The position numbers and the translations under genes are program-made. Positions 1 to 12,653 of a stretch of 64,000 bases of DNA are shown piece by piece; positions within the stretch are counted from its first letter, which is position 1; every line of letters begins with the position of its first letter. Under the pieces are notes generated by a model, which saw nothing but the letters and a program-made list of their open reading frames with translations, searched no databases and was not told where the DNA came from. The stretch is from Anaeromyces robustus. Taxonomy: Eukaryota > Neocallimastigomycota > Neocallimastigomycetes > Neocallimastigales > Neocallimastigaceae. The stretch spans positions 139,884 to 203,883 of the forward strand of contig MCFG01000072.1 in the NCBI GenBank assembly GCA_002104895.1, given 5' to 3'.

Positions 1-56
1 TAGTACTTTCATTTTACTTTTTTTATTTTTTTCATCAATATTAAATATAGATCATA

Positions 57-3000
57 ATGGTACGAAATTTTTATAATAGTAACGAAAATAGCAATGTTTT
101 TGTTCGTGGATTCCGCTGTTATGGAACTGATATTAACAACACTAGCATTATCTTCATCAATGGCCTTCACTCATGGACCAATGCATATATGATGGATTTT
201 CTGGAATCAAATCTTAAGGAATTCAACAAGTACATTCTTTCAGTTAAACGATCTATGTGTTCTAGAGGTTGGTATTTTAGGATCAAAGTTTTATCATCTG
301 ACTTTAAATTCGATGATTTCAAAAAGAAATTTGTATCATATATCTCAAATGCTAGCTTGTCGTATAGTAATTGCACTCATTATATTCGTAAAAGGTCACT
401 TCAACAGATCAGAAATCAACTATTTTCTCCTTCAACAAACTTTAATGATTCAATTAATAACCAAAGTAATTCTACAACAAACTTAAATGATTCAATTAAT
501 AACCAAAGTAAGTCTACAACAAACTTAAATGATTCAATCAATAACCAAAGAAATTCTACAACAAACTTAAATGATTCAATTAATAACCAAAGTAATTCTA
601 CTACAACATCCTCACAATCTAATACTTCAGATTCTTTCCAACGCAACTCATTAGTTAGTATACACTCTAATCTCAACACTCTTAATTCTATCAAAGATAA
701 GTTTACTTTTTGTCTTAGTTGGAATACCAATGGATGGAACCACGAAAAGAAAGATAGTATCGAATACTTTATCACATTATTCAAACCTCTTTTTCTCTGT
801 TTTCAAGAAACAAAGAACGGTTCTGGTGCCAATAGTAGTCAACCATGTAAAGTCACTATTCCCAATTACCGATATTTTGTTAGAAGAGCCGTTGATAGTA
901 TTCCAGGCATGAGAGGTTTATTTTTAGGTTATCATAAATCTTGTCAAGCAATACTTGAAGAGAATTCATTTAATTACATTATTTCCTTAACTAATTATAA
1001 TATATACGACTCTAAATGCTCTGTTGGAAATGTATATATCCCTGTCAGCTCTCATTCTACACAAGTGAAGTGTGCTTTAGCAGAAGTTATTGATTGGCTT
1101 AATATTCATCGTGATCATGCTTCTATTCTTGTTGGGGATTTTAACATGAAAACAGTGGACCTTGAAGAAAAAATATCACCGATTAATGGTTGGATAATTT
1201 TACCTCTCAATAGTTCAAGAATCTCTTGGGTTCAAGGTAATTTATCTTCAGATATTGATCATGCTTTGGTTAATTATAAAATGTTGAACCTTATATCTTA
1301 TGCTTCCTTTATTGATTATCACCCAGTCTCTGATCATAAACCAATGTTAGTATATTGTAAGAAAAATTTTGTTGATCTCTCCTTTACTCACCCAAAAAAG
1401 GTTGTTCAATGGAATAGAATTCGCTGTAAGGAAATGAAAAACGATATTGTTGACAATAACAAGTTTGCTATTTTAAATAATGAGATCTTTAATAATCCTT
1501 CTCTTTCTATTGATGATCTAGTTGATAAGTTTATTAATACTTCTAATTCAATTGCAGAGGACCTTGAAATTACATCTTCTACTGAAATTAGGAAATCAAT
1601 GTTCCATATGTCACGTAATATTTACTGTCTTCAAAGAATCAAAAGCTTGAAGTATCGACAAATTAAAAAGAGCCATTTGGATTATGAACCTAATCAATTT
1701 ATTATCCTTGTTGCATCTTATAATAAATTATGCCAATCTATTCATAAAAAATGTAATGAATTTAGAAGACAAAACTATTTATTTTGGATTAAAGTAGGCT
1801 GCGAGGCTACCTTAAAAAATGACAGCAGAAAATCATGGTCATGGATTAAGAAGAATATTAAAAATAACAATCAGGAGTTATTTATACCTCATCCTATCAG
1901 AGACCACCAAGATAACTTAGTGTATAGTACTAAAGATCAATTAGATGTTTGGTGCAATTATTATAAGAAACTTAGTTATGACTCTACTGGACATAGCATG
2001 AATAAAAAATTCTGGAAGAATTCTCCCGCTATTAATCGTATAAAGAGTGGAAATAACATAGTATGGGATATTAACCAAGATATCAGCATTGAAGAAATCA
2101 AAAAGGCCATCCTTTCTATCCCTAACTTTAAAGCCTCAGGTCCCGATGGTATCCCTATTGAATTTTATAAAGCTTTAATTCCTGATTCCTCTTCGAATGA
2201 CTCTGTAAATAATGATTCCTATGTTCCGGCTGGTCTTAGTTGTTTCTGTTTCTTAATTAATCGTATTTGGAATGGTGATTTTCCTATTTTTTGGAATAAT
2301 GCATCCATTGTTTCTATTCCAAAAAAAGGCGATCTTTCTAATTGTGATAACTATCGTGGTATCTCACTTATCAATAATGGTATTAAGATTCTTTCGAAAA
2401 TTATTGCTTCTAGAATTTCTGAATATGGTATAAGTCATGGATTCATCAGACCAGAACAATTTGGCTTTCGGAATAAGGAAGAATGTATTAGTCTTTATAT
2501 CTCTATTCTTTCTATTTGTCAAAGACGTAAATTCAAAGGGGAAGATACTTATATAGCTTTTCTGGACCTTAAAAAAGCTTACGATTCTGTGCCCATATAT
2601 AACATCTTGTCGAAAATTTATACTCTTGGTATACAAGGAAAATGCTTTCAATTTTTGGAGAACCTATATCTGTCTTCCAAAGCTTGTGTTAAAATTAATG
2701 GACAATTTTCCGATTCTTTCAGAATACTTAAAGGAGTTCGACAAGGATGTCCCTTATCTCCTATACTTTTTAATTTGTTTATCAACGACATCTTCAACGA
2801 TTGCCTGCATAATGGTGTGAAAATAGATACTGAATATTGTTGTGGAGGATTATTTGCTGATGATATTGTTCTTTGTGCCCCTAGTAGATCTCGTATGAAC
2901 AAACTTCTTCGTTTAGTTGGTAAATGGGCTAAGGACAACGAGATGACTTTTGGAATTAATAAATGTGGCACATTAGCTGTTAGACATGAAAATTCGGAAT

Positions 3001-4376
3001 ATATTCTTAGAGAGGACCCTACCTTTTATTTAACAGGAATCGCAATCCCTAAAACAGATTGTTATACTTACCTTGGTGTTCCCTTTCACAAAACTCTAGA
3101 TTTAAAATTCGTTATTAGTAAAATGAAAAATAAAGTTAGTAAGGCTTTGTTTTCAATTCAGGGTTTTTTAAAAAATGATCTGATTCCTATTCCTCTTAAA
3201 AGAACTTTATTCTCTGCAAAAGTTATTGGACAAGTTTCCTATTACGCGCCTTTGCTTGGTTCTAACAAAAACAATACTAGTTCTACACAAACAATAATTA
3301 ACAAAGGTTTTTATTGGATTTTAGGCTACTCGAAACCTAATTCTTTTGTTTCTATTTATTGCATCTCAAAAGAACTCAATATTCCTCCACTTTCTGGTAA
3401 ATGTGCTTTAGCTCAGGTTAGATGTTTTAATAAGTGGAAGGACTCCAACTGCATTATCTCAAAGATAGTTAATAATGTTGCTACAACAAGAAAATGGACT
3501 TGGGACAAAGAAAGTAAAATATTAAATGATAAATTAAACAATATTTCATCCTCTACTAAAGAAATTATGGAATTCTATTGGGACAGAGACATGAACAGTG
3601 ATAAATCAATTAAAGCTAAAACTTATAAATTGTACAACTTTGAAGAATCAAGAAGTTACTTAAAGCTTAATCTAGAATTTCCTGAATATAGCAAAGGTTT
3701 TCGGTGGATACTTAGGGCAAGATGTGGATATAAAATTGATGCTAGAGTTGCAAAAGCTGCTAAAATGATTAATAATTCTTGTCCTAATTGTTGTTCATGT
3801 TGTTTCCATTGTGACAGTTATCAGAGAATTGATCATTGGTTTATAAATTGTTTCTTATTTAAAAATCTTCGTATTGATCACTTCTCTGATTTAGATAGAA
3901 ATTTTTTTTATTTTTTAGATAGTCTTTTTAATAGTTTAGTTAGGACCAGTAATAACCCTAGTGTGGATAATAGAATAAATAATATTGTTAAGGGTTATAA
4001 AAGTAGTAATAATAGTATAAGTAATATAGATATATTAGGTAGTAAAAAAATAGTTAATAGGTATAGAATATATATTTTTTTAATTGGTGGTAGAGATTAT
4101 GGTTTTAGTGATAGAATTAACAATAGTCCATACAAAATGGAATGGGAATGTTTGTTTAAGTGTCAGACTGAATCTGGTACTTATTCAAAATCCCCATTCT
4201 TGTTGCGATCTGCGGCTCTATTGAATGATATCATGCCTGTTGTCTGTAAAAGACAACATATATTATTCAATAAATTTAAAACCAACCTCTCCAGGAACGT
4301 CAATGCTGATAACACAGTAGGACAGCCTAGTAGGGCAAATGCCGATCCTATTTCCGACCCTAGTGGAATAGGATAG
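57..4376 (+). CDS. LINE ORF2-like polyprotein: AP-endonuclease, reverse transcriptase, zinc knuckle
   Basis: This 1439-aa protein would nick the target and copy its own RNA. Residues 1-115 are an N-terminal domain I cannot assign. Residues 129-184 hold four copies of a 14-residue Asn/Ser/Thr-rich repeat. Residues about 215-435 are an exonuclease-endonuclease-phosphatase fold: SWNTNGW near 221, QETK at 250-253 (metal-binding Glu), GDFNMK at 360, SDIDHALV at 398 and SDHKPM at 425 (catalytic Asp-His). Residues about 690-1030 are the reverse transcriptase: SGPDGIP at 694, FLDLKKAYDSV around D837, GVRQGCPLSP at 893 and the catalytic FADD at 933-936. Near 1241-1265 a CPNC then DHWFINC pattern matches the zinc knuckle found after RT in many LINEs. 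All catalytic residues are present and no frameshift is visible. A separate ORF1, if any, would lie upstream of the window. Confidence 0.93.
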   Translation: MVRNFYNSNENSNVFVRGFRCYGTDINNTSIIFINGLHSWTNAYMMDFLESNLKEFNKYILSVKRSMCSRGWYFRIKVLSSDFKFDDFKKKFVSYISNASLSYSNCTHYIRKRSLQQIRNQLFSPSTNFNDSINNQSNSTTNLNDSINNQSKSTTNLNDSINNQRNSTTNLNDSINNQSNSTTTSSQSNTSDSFQRNSLVSIHSNLNTLNSIKDKFTFCLSWNTNGWNHEKKDSIEYFITLFKPLFLCFQETKNGSGANSSQPCKVTIPNYRYFVRRAVDSIPGMRGLFLGYHKSCQAILEENSFNYIISLTNYNIYDSKCSVGNVYIPVSSHSTQVKCALAEVIDWLNIHRDHASILVGDFNMKTVDLEEKISPINGWIILPLNSSRISWVQGNLSSDIDHALVNYKMLNLISYASFIDYHPVSDHKPMLVYCKKNFVDLSFTHPKKVVQWNRIRCKEMKNDIVDNNKFAILNNEIFNNPSLSIDDLVDKFINTSNSIAEDLEITSSTEIRKSMFHMSRNIYCLQRIKSLKYRQIKKSHLDYEPNQFIILVASYNKLCQSIHKKCNEFRRQNYLFWIKVGCEATLKNDSRKSWSWIKKNIKNNNQELFIPHPIRDHQDNLVYSTKDQLDVWCNYYKKLSYDSTGHSMNKKFWKNSPAINRIKSGNNIVWDINQDISIEEIKKAILSIPNFKASGPDGIPIEFYKALIPDSSSNDSVNNDSYVPAGLSCFCFLINRIWNGDFPIFWNNASIVSIPKKGDLSNCDNYRGISLINNGIKILSKIIASRISEYGISHGFIRPEQFGFRNKEECISLYISILSICQRRKFKGEDTYIAFLDLKKAYDSVPIYNILSKIYTLGIQGKCFQFLENLYLSSKACVKINGQFSDSFRILKGVRQGCPLSPILFNLFINDIFNDCLHNGVKIDTEYCCGGLFADDIVLCAPSRSRMNKLLRLVGKWAKDNEMTFGINKCGTLAVRHENSEYILREDPTFYLTGIAIPKTDCYTYLGVPFHKTLDLKFVISKMKNKVSKALFSIQGFLKNDLIPIPLKRTLFSAKVIGQVSYYAPLLGSNKNNTSSTQTIINKGFYWILGYSKPNSFVSIYCISKELNIPPLSGKCALAQVRCFNKWKDSNCIISKIVNNVATTRKWTWDKESKILNDKLNNISSSTKEIMEFYWDRDMNSDKSIKAKTYKLYNFEESRSYLKLNLEFPEYSKGFRWILRARCGYKIDARVAKAAKMINNSCPNCCSCCFHCDSYQRIDHWFINCFLFKNLRIDHFSDLDRNFFYFLDSLFNSLVRTSNNPSVDNRINNIVKGYKSSNNSISNIDILGSKKIVNRYRIYIFLIGGRDYGFSDRINNSPYKMEWECLFKCQTESGTYSKSPFLLRSAALLNDIMPVVCKRQHILFNKFKTNLSRNVNADNTVGQPSRANADPISDPSGIG
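441..608 (+). repeat. In-frame 42-bp tandem repeat (4 copies) in the LINE ORF
   Basis: Four near-identical 42-bp units encode a 14-residue segment containing LNDSINNQ followed by Asn/Ser/Thr. The differences between units are single substitutions, so the expansion is recent. The repeat lies between the unassigned N-terminal domain and the endonuclease and is probably a flexible linker whose copy number can vary between insertions. Confidence 0.85.
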
Positions 4377-4600
4377 ATCAATTTTACTTTAATTCTATAT
4401 TTAGAATTAAGGGCTGTATGGATTTATTGTTTTTAAATATTATTATACTTCTTTTTTTCCTCCAGTATTATCTATTATTATCTATAATATTTTACTGGTT
4501 TTTATTTTTTTTAGTATCATTTTTTTTCATTATGTGTTTTTTTTATGATTCATGTATTTTAATATTTAAATTCAATAAAGTTGACGTACAAATTGTGTGC

Positions 4601-4635
<35 letters not shown>
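4377..4635 (+). other. LINE 3' UTR and poly(A) tail
   Basis: The stop codon at 4374-4376 is followed by an AT-rich untranslated stretch containing AATAAA-like sequence (about 4573) some 25 bases before an uninterrupted A run to 4635. The pattern matches a reverse-transcribed polyadenylated transcript. Confidence 0.8.
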
Positions 4636-4637
<2 letters not shown>

Positions 4638-4983
4638 TGTAAAATATTTTGACTTTAAATGTATATTAAAAATATATATTAATTACTAAAAAAACTTTTT
4701 TTTTTCATTCATTGAATAACATGAAAAAAAAAAAAAAAAAAAAATTAAAAAAATTACTATTGTTATAATTTGACATATTATATCTACACCTTCATATTCT
4801 AAAGATATAATAACATAATAATATTAATGAAATAATTTTATATGCAGTTTTTATTGCCGTTTTTTTTTTTTTTTTTTTTTTTTTTTATTTTTACCTTTTT
4901 TATTAAAATAATTAATCCATTTTGTAAATAAGATAAAAACAAGTGAATAAATAAATAATAAATAAATAAATAAGTAAATACAA

Positions 4984-5035
<52 letters not shown>

Positions 5036-5354
5036 AAATAAATAAATAAATAAATAAATTAATAAATTAATAAATTAATGGATTTATATAAATAGTAATA
5101 AATAGTTAATGGCAATGTTTTAATAAATGTGATTAACTAATTCACCAATAAATAACATAAATTTATGTATGAGCACATGCATAAATCATATGATCTATTA
5201 TTATATTTCTTTTTTTAGAAAATTTAATTTAAAAAAATGTTAATTATTGGTTATTCTATAAATGTATAATTAATATTTTTCTTTATAAAAATTTTTCATA
5301 TCTAGTTATTAATTTTATTATTAAAAATTATTGAATTATTTATTTTAATAATAT

Positions 5355-5385
<31 letters not shown>

Positions 5386-5539
5386 TAATTATATATTTTA
5401 TTATATTAAATATTCCTAATTAGTAATATTATTTATTTTATTTATTTTATATTTAAATATTTTTATTTATTTCATAAAATTGGAATAATACATTTTAATA
5501 TATTATAAAAATATATAATATAGAATTATTTAATTATAA

Positions 5540-5570
<31 letters not shown>

Positions 5571-6627
5571 TTTAATTATTAGTTTTTTTTATTTTTTAAA
5601 AAATAAAATAAAATAAAATAAAATAAAATAAAATAAAATAATTTTTAATAATAATTAGTTTATCAAATTTTAATTTATTTTAAATAATTAAAAGAATACA
5701 TAATTTAATAATTTAATATATATATATTTATTTACTATTTTTTTTTAAAAAAAATTTTTATTAAATAAAATAAAAATAAAATATAATTTTTTTTTATTAT
5801 TTTATTTATATTTTATTTATTTATTTATTTATTTTTATTAGTGTAAAAAAAAAATAATATTATGTTTTGAGTCAAAATCGTATTTGAACTGAATTGCTAT
5901 ATTAAATATTGTAAAATAAATAAATAAGAGAATAAGAAAAAATAAGGAAAAGACATTTTAGATCCTTTACAAGAAAGAGATAAAAATATTTTATAAATAA
6001 AAAAAAAAAAGAAAACAATTAGTTCAGTATTTATTCTATAAAACTCTCTTTTTTTTTTTTTGGAAGCAATATATTCTACATTTTTCATTTGCTTAACTTT
6101 ACATTTTAATATTCTCGAGTATTTTGTTTAAAAATATTAATATATATATATAATTTTATAATTTGTATTAAAAAGGTAAAAAAAAGAATAAAAAAAGTTT
6201 ATTTTATTGATAAAAAAAAATAATAAAAATAAAGTATTTGTTATTATTATTTTTTTTTTTTGTCATTTTATATATTTTTTAATTATTTATTATTTAATAA
6301 ATAAATTATTTATTTATACAATATACATATTGCAAAAAATTTGTTTTTTCTATATTTTTTCCTAAAAAAAAAACAGTAAATTAAAAATAAAAAAAAAAAA
6401 TTATTAGTTTCAGAGCAAAATTTTATTTCATAAATAGAGTTTAGTAAAAAGTATTTATGTTATATTTATTCATTTCATATTAATCATATATTTATATTTA
6501 TATTTATATTTATATAATGTTACAACAATTTTTACAGAGTATTTAAGAGAATTTTTTTGATATAAGTACATTAACATAATACACTTTATATATTTTTTGC
6601 ACAATAAAAAAAAAAGAAAAATTCAAA
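4636..6627. other. Intergenic, low complexity
   Basis: About 2 kb of AT-only sequence between the LINE and ATG18. It holds poly(A) and poly(T) runs and a long (AAAT)n microsatellite at about 4945-5075, with further (TTTA)n blocks at 5345-5390, 5540-5570 and 5815-5835 and an (AAATA)n run at about 5600-5640. I see no coding signal. The last 100 bases must contain the ATG18 promoter and 5' UTR. Confidence 0.7.
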
Positions 6628-6699
6628 ATGAGTATTAGTAAGAAAAAGACACAAGATGCAGGACTTTTTATAAGTTTTAATCAAGATTTTTCGTAAGTA

Positions 6700-6769
<70 letters not shown>

Positions 6770-6849
6770 TTGTTTTTTTATTTGTTTAAATATTAAACTT
6801 GTATTAATGATTAAATGTTGATGGAGTATTCATTTTATTCTTTATATAA

Positions 6850-6880
<31 letters not shown>

Positions 6881-7214
6881 CTTTTGACAATATTTATATC
6901 TTTTATTGTATAAATTATTTTTAGTTACATTAAAAAGAATTAATTTTTATTAAATTATTTATGTAATTTATTTTTGTTGAATTCTAATATTGTTTTTTTA
7001 AAAATAATTTTATATGAAATTCAAATTAATAATTAGTTGTTTATCTGTTGGTTCAAGAAATGGATATCAAATTTTCAATTGTGATCCATTTGGAAAATGT
7101 TATTCTCAAGGTATTTATAAACATTAATATTGAAATTATTATATTAATTAAATTCATATATAAGTCTATTTTTTATTTTTTTATTATTATATATTAATAT
7201 AAATTAATATAATT

Positions 7215-7257
<43 letters not shown>

Positions 7258-7593
7258 AAATAAAATAAAATAAAAAAAATTTAAATAAAAGTATATAAAT
7301 TTATATAAAAAATTTATTATATACAAGAAAAGTTTTTTTTTTTTTTTTTTTTTTTTTGTTCTTATTAATTTATTATATATTATTTTCTATTACGATATAG
7401 TAATATTAATTATAAAAATTATTTAAATATATTATATATATATAGATAAAGAAGATCTCGGTATTGGCATAGTAGAAATGTTATTTTCAACAAGTTTGGT
7501 TGCAATTGTTGGCAATGGTGAAAAAATGAATTCTTCTCAAAGAAGACTTCTTATAGCTAATACAAAAGTAAATATTATTAAATATCATTTAAA

Positions 7594-7647
<54 letters not shown>

Positions 7648-8342
7648 TATATAAATATATAATTTATTATTAAATAGAGAAATTCAACAATTTGTGAATT
7701 AAGTTTTGGATCAGCTATTTTAGCTATAAAAATAAACAGAAAAACTATTGTGGTTGTTCTAGAAGAATTCATATATATTTATGATATTGGTAATATAAAT
7801 TTATTAGAAACTATCGATACTTGTCCAAATCCAAATGGTATTCATATATTATAATAAAAAAAAAATAAAAAAAAAATTTGTATATATATATAGATAGAAT
7901 ATATAATCTATAATAATAATCTATATATTATATATTTATTAAATAATATAAAAAATAAAAAAATTTTTTTTGATTAAATATTTGATAGCTTTATGTTCTT
8001 TATCACCATCTCCTGATATGTGTTATTTAGCTTATCCATCAGGTACAACAGTTTCTGGTGATTTAATTGTATATGATGCTATTCAAATGCAAAAAGTATG
8101 TATAATATCAGCTCATAAAAGTGCTTTAAGTTGTATACAATTTAATTATTCAGGAAAAATGATTGCAACAGCTAGTGATAAGGTAAAAATAAAATTAAAG
8201 ATTAAATCTGAAAATTAATAATTATATATATATATAATTATTATATATTAATAGACTTTTTATATATATCTAAAATAAAAATATTATTTTTATTTTTATT
8301 TATTATTTATTATTAAATGTACATATTTTTATTCTTTTTTTA

Positions 8343-8385
<43 letters not shown>

Positions 8386-9044
8386 TTATAAATATTTTAT
8401 TATATTTTTATAACTATATATTTATATTTATTATATATAAATTTATTATTATACTTTTTATATCTATAATATTTATATTTATTATATATAAATTTATTAT
8501 TATACTTTTTATATTTATAATATTTTTTATAATAATCAATTTTAATTGGTTAAAATGAATAAAGGGAACTGTTATTAGAGTCTTTTCATCACAAGTTGGT
8601 GATTTACTATATCAATTTAGACGTGGTACTTATCCAGTTCATATTTATTCTATATCATTTAATTTGTCAGATACTTTTCTTTGTGTATCAAGTGATTCAG
8701 ATACTGTACATATATTTAAACTTCGTGACAATGAACCAAAACAAAATGAAGAAAATAATGAAACAAAGTAATTTTTTTTTTTTTTTTTAATATTTTTATA
8801 ATTACTTTTACATTATTATTATTATTATTTTTATTATTATTATTATTATAAATATCAAAATTTCAATATAAAGCCTTTATATATATGTCAGTAAAAATAT
8901 AATATTTAAGAAAATCTTTAATTATTGAGACTTCAATTATAAATAAATATCAACGATATATGAATAAATAATAATAATAATGATAATAATAATAAAAATA
9001 CTATTAATTATAATAATGATAATAATAATAAAAATACTATTAAT

Positions 9045-9101
<57 letters not shown>

Positions 9102-9718
9102 GATAATAATAAAAATGCTATTATTTATAAAATAATAATAATAATAATAACAATAATAATAATAATTATATATATATTATTATTATATATATACTATTTA
9201 TTTATCATTTTAATTCAATTATATTTATAAATAATATTTATAGTAGTAGTCGACCGATGTCATTACTTAATGGTGTTAAAAATAGGGTAAGTTCAATGTT
9301 AATACCGGATGCTATTAATACAATATTTGAGCCCCAACGTGATTTTGCTTTCGCCACTATACCTCAAGAAAGTAAAGGCGTAAAAAATATATGTGCTATA
9401 AATAAGTAAGTATAATTTATGATGTATATATATTATAAATAATAATAATAATAAATGTATTAAAGTTTGGATTGGATGTATTAAATTAATTTATTTATTT
9501 ATTTTTTTTTTAAATCCCTTTATATATATATATATATATATATTTTTTCTTAATTTATTATTATTATTGTAATAATTTAAAATAGCAATAATCAAATTAT
9601 GGTTGCTTTAGAGAATGGAAAGTTCTATCAGTATGATTTAAATGTTGAAAAAGGAGGAGAATGTAAACCACCTGTTGAATACAGTTTAATAAATTCATTA
9701 AATCTTAAAAATTCATAA
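6628..9718 (+). CDS. ATG18: PROPPIN (Atg18/WIPI family) WD-repeat autophagy protein, 8 exons
   Basis: Predicted 370-aa seven-bladed beta-propeller that binds PI3P/PI(3,5)P2 and acts with Atg2 at the autophagosome-forming membrane and on vacuole/endosome membranes. Exons: 6628-6692, 7037-7110, 7446-7567, 7678-7837, 7989-8182, 8565-8767, 9244-9405, 9586-9718. All introns are GT-AG, phases match throughout and the sum is 371 codons with stop. Diagnostic segments: [19 protein letters not shown] near the N-terminus, [33 protein letters not shown] across the exon 5/6 junction, and the lipid-binding FRRG at residues 223-226, followed by HIFKL. The length is close to that of other Atg18/WIPI proteins. 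Intron 1 and intron 3 carry (TTA)n tracts. Assignment to Atg18 rather than Atg21/Hsv2 rests on overall similarity to the WIPI1/2 clade as I remember it. Confidence 0.93.
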
Positions 9719-9853
9719 ATAATTATCTGTTATCATAATAGAAGTATTATTTTACAGAATAAACACACTTTGTAATATGATATTTAATAATTAAAATAAT
9801 TTTTATGAAGTTGTTAAGTGAAAACAATAATTAATAAAAATGAATAAAATAAA

Positions 9854-9893
<40 letters not shown>

Positions 9894-11239
9894 AAAATTA
9901 AAAAAAAGTAAAAAATAAATGTTAAAAAATAAAAAGTAAAAAAAAAAAAATTGAAAAAAAAAAAAAATAAAATAAAATAAAGTAAAATAAAATAATAAAT
10001 AAAATCAATTTAAACAATATAAGAAAAAAAATGATAAATAATAATAATAATAAAAGAACTACAATAATAATAATATTAATAATAATTTTATTTAAAGTAA
10101 ATCAATGATTTATAAAACAAAAATACAAAAATAATATTTAAATAACTTCAATAATTCTATCATATTATATAAAATAAAGCAAAATAAATAATATAATATA
10201 ATAAAATAAAAAATGTTAATATTTAAAAAGTATAATATATATAAAAATTTATAAGTTAATCTAAACTTTATTAATTTATAATACTTTTATATTTATATAT
10301 TTATTTGTTATTCCTTATTTTCGATGTAATTATTAATAAAATTATTATTAAACCACTAGAAATCAATAAATAATATTGTCATCTTTTTTTTTTTTTATTT
10401 TTTTATTTTTTATATATATTGATATATTTATTAGATATATATATATATATAATTATATTAATTTCAAAAATGATAAATTAGTAATATATTGAATTATATA
10501 TTTATATGTGTGTATGTATAATGTAATAAAAAATAAAATAAATAAAATTTTTTTTCTATTGCTTGTTTATTATCTTTATTTTTAATAAGTTACATATTTA
10601 ATGAATGATAATATATATTATCTTGTTTATAATCTCTAAATGATTTTATAGATGTTTATGTAAAAAAGATTTTACAGGAAAATTATGAATTATTAATTTA
10701 AAGATAGTAAAAATTAATTATTTGATTTATTATTTTAATATAACATTATTGTATATATCATTAAATCTATATATGATTGATAATAATAAAAGTTCATAGC
10801 GTTGTTGTCTTGCAAATTAAAAAAAAAAAAAATAAAAATAAGAAAAATAAAGTTTTTTATTGTTTTTTAAAATAGTTAAAAAATTTTTAAAAAGTAAGTA
10901 ATGTAAAAATATTTAAAAAAAAAATGTATTTTTTATTCTTAAAGCTATATATATAATATAAATAGTTTTTTTTCTTTAGACTATATAGATGGTTTTCTTT
11001 ATTTAAAATTTATTAATATTCATTATTCATTATAATATAATAATAGATTAATGTAATATTGTTTTTTTTTTTAATTATTATTTCAAGGAATAATATATAA
11101 TTAATAAATCTTTAAAAAAATAAAAAATAAACTTTTATGTTAACAGAAAAGAATAATTAAAAAAAGTTTAAATAAAAACATTATAATTTTAATTTTTATT
11201 ATATATAAAAAATATTTTTAAAATAATTATTTAGAATAT

Positions 11240-11323
<84 letters not shown>

Positions 11324-11377
11324 TTTTATGAATTAATAAAAATTATAAAAATTAATAATTATATTCTAAATAATGAT

Positions 11378-11408
<31 letters not shown>

Positions 11409-12653
11409 CAAAAAAAAAAAGTTTTTAAATTTACAAAAATCTATAGAAGTAGTAAAAAAAACTAATTTCATAATAAAGCCTATAGAATTTTAAATCTTAT
11501 TTTACTTTAATTTTAATTTTTATTAATATTAAAATATTTTTATGAGACAACATATTGTCAATTATATTAAATATTTTCAAATTGACATTTTGTTAAAACT
11601 ATAAAATTTATTTTTTGTTACTTTTTTTTTTCTTTAAAAAAAAAAATAAAAAATAAGAAATAACAAATAAAATAAAATAAAATAAGCTTTTATAGTAGAT
11701 GCATATTTTTTTGATTGTTGATTGTTTATATTTAAATGCAATGCAGTCCATTTTTATTTTTATTTTTTCTAAATAACTATAAAAAAAAAGAAGTAATTAA
11801 TTTTTTTTTTTTTTTATTTTAAATAACTAAAAAAAAATTATAAATTTTTTTTTTTAAAAATAATAATTATACTTAATTATCTATATTCATTTGTAATTTT
11901 GTTCATATTATAGACAGTAAATTTGATAATTTAATCATTAATTAATAATTTTATTATTAAATGAAAAGATTATATAAAGTAATATTAAGAAAAAAAAAAC
12001 AATTATTTTTATTTGATTTAAATTTTTTTTAAAATTTTATTATATAATTAAATAAAAAATATTAAATAATAAATTAAAAAAAAATATTTGACAATTTAAA
12101 TTAATTAATAAAAAATTTTTTTTAATTTAGTGGATAATTATACAAATCTTATGGATTATTTTTTTTTTATCCAAAAAATATAAGATAAAAAAAAAATAAA
12201 ATAAAATTTAAATATTTGAGGTTCGTTTAACTTTATTAATATTTTAAACTTTTATTAATTAAAAAAAAAAAGTGCATATACTATAAAATTTTTTTTTTTT
12301 CCTTTTTTTTTTTATTTTATTTTTTTTTTTTTTGTTTATATAGATTTTATATATTTATGTACTAAATATTATTGAAATATATTGAGTGATATAAATAATA
12401 TATTGAAAAATAAATTAAAATTAATATAAGATCATGTAAAAAGTAGTAAAAAAAAAAAAATAAAATAAAAATTAAGAAAAAATACTTTTTACTTTAATAC
12501 TTTCAAATATAAAGGATATATTAATATATAGTGATTTTAAATATATTATAATATATTTTAAAATTAACATTAAACTAAATCTAATAAACTTAATAAATTT
12601 AATCAAAAACTAAAAAGAATTAAATAAAAAAAAAAAAAAAAAAAAAAAAAAAG
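9719..12653. other. Intergenic, no gene seen
   Basis: Nearly 3 kb of A/T sequence with an (AAT)n microsatellite at about 11246-11322, poly(A) and poly(T) tracts and imperfect inverted repeats flanking the microsatellite (about 11200-11375). I found no ORF with coding character. An A run of about 27 bases (12626-12652) sits directly before the next start codon; several genes in this window have a similar A-rich leader. Confidence 0.65.

Larger units (their letters stand above)
1..4635 (+). mobile_element. Non-LTR (LINE-type) retrotransposon, 5' end not delimited
   Basis: A single long ORF with endonuclease and reverse transcriptase domains is followed by about 225 bases of 3' UTR and a pure A run of about 33 bases (about 4603-4635). 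This is the expected 3' end of a target-primed LINE insertion. There are no LTRs. The true 5' end may lie before the window. The unbroken 1439-codon frame suggests a recent, possibly still mobile, insertion. I could not identify a target-site duplication because the 5' junction is not visible. The element is markedly less AT-rich than its surroundings. Confidence 0.92.

Noticed and set aside
416-784. Minus-strand open frame with Leu/Trp repeats
   Set aside because: Antisense shadow of the in-frame 42-bp repeat in the LINE ORF.
4418-4642. 74-codon frame ending in Lys run
   Set aside because: It lies in the LINE 3' UTR and reads into the poly(A) tail.
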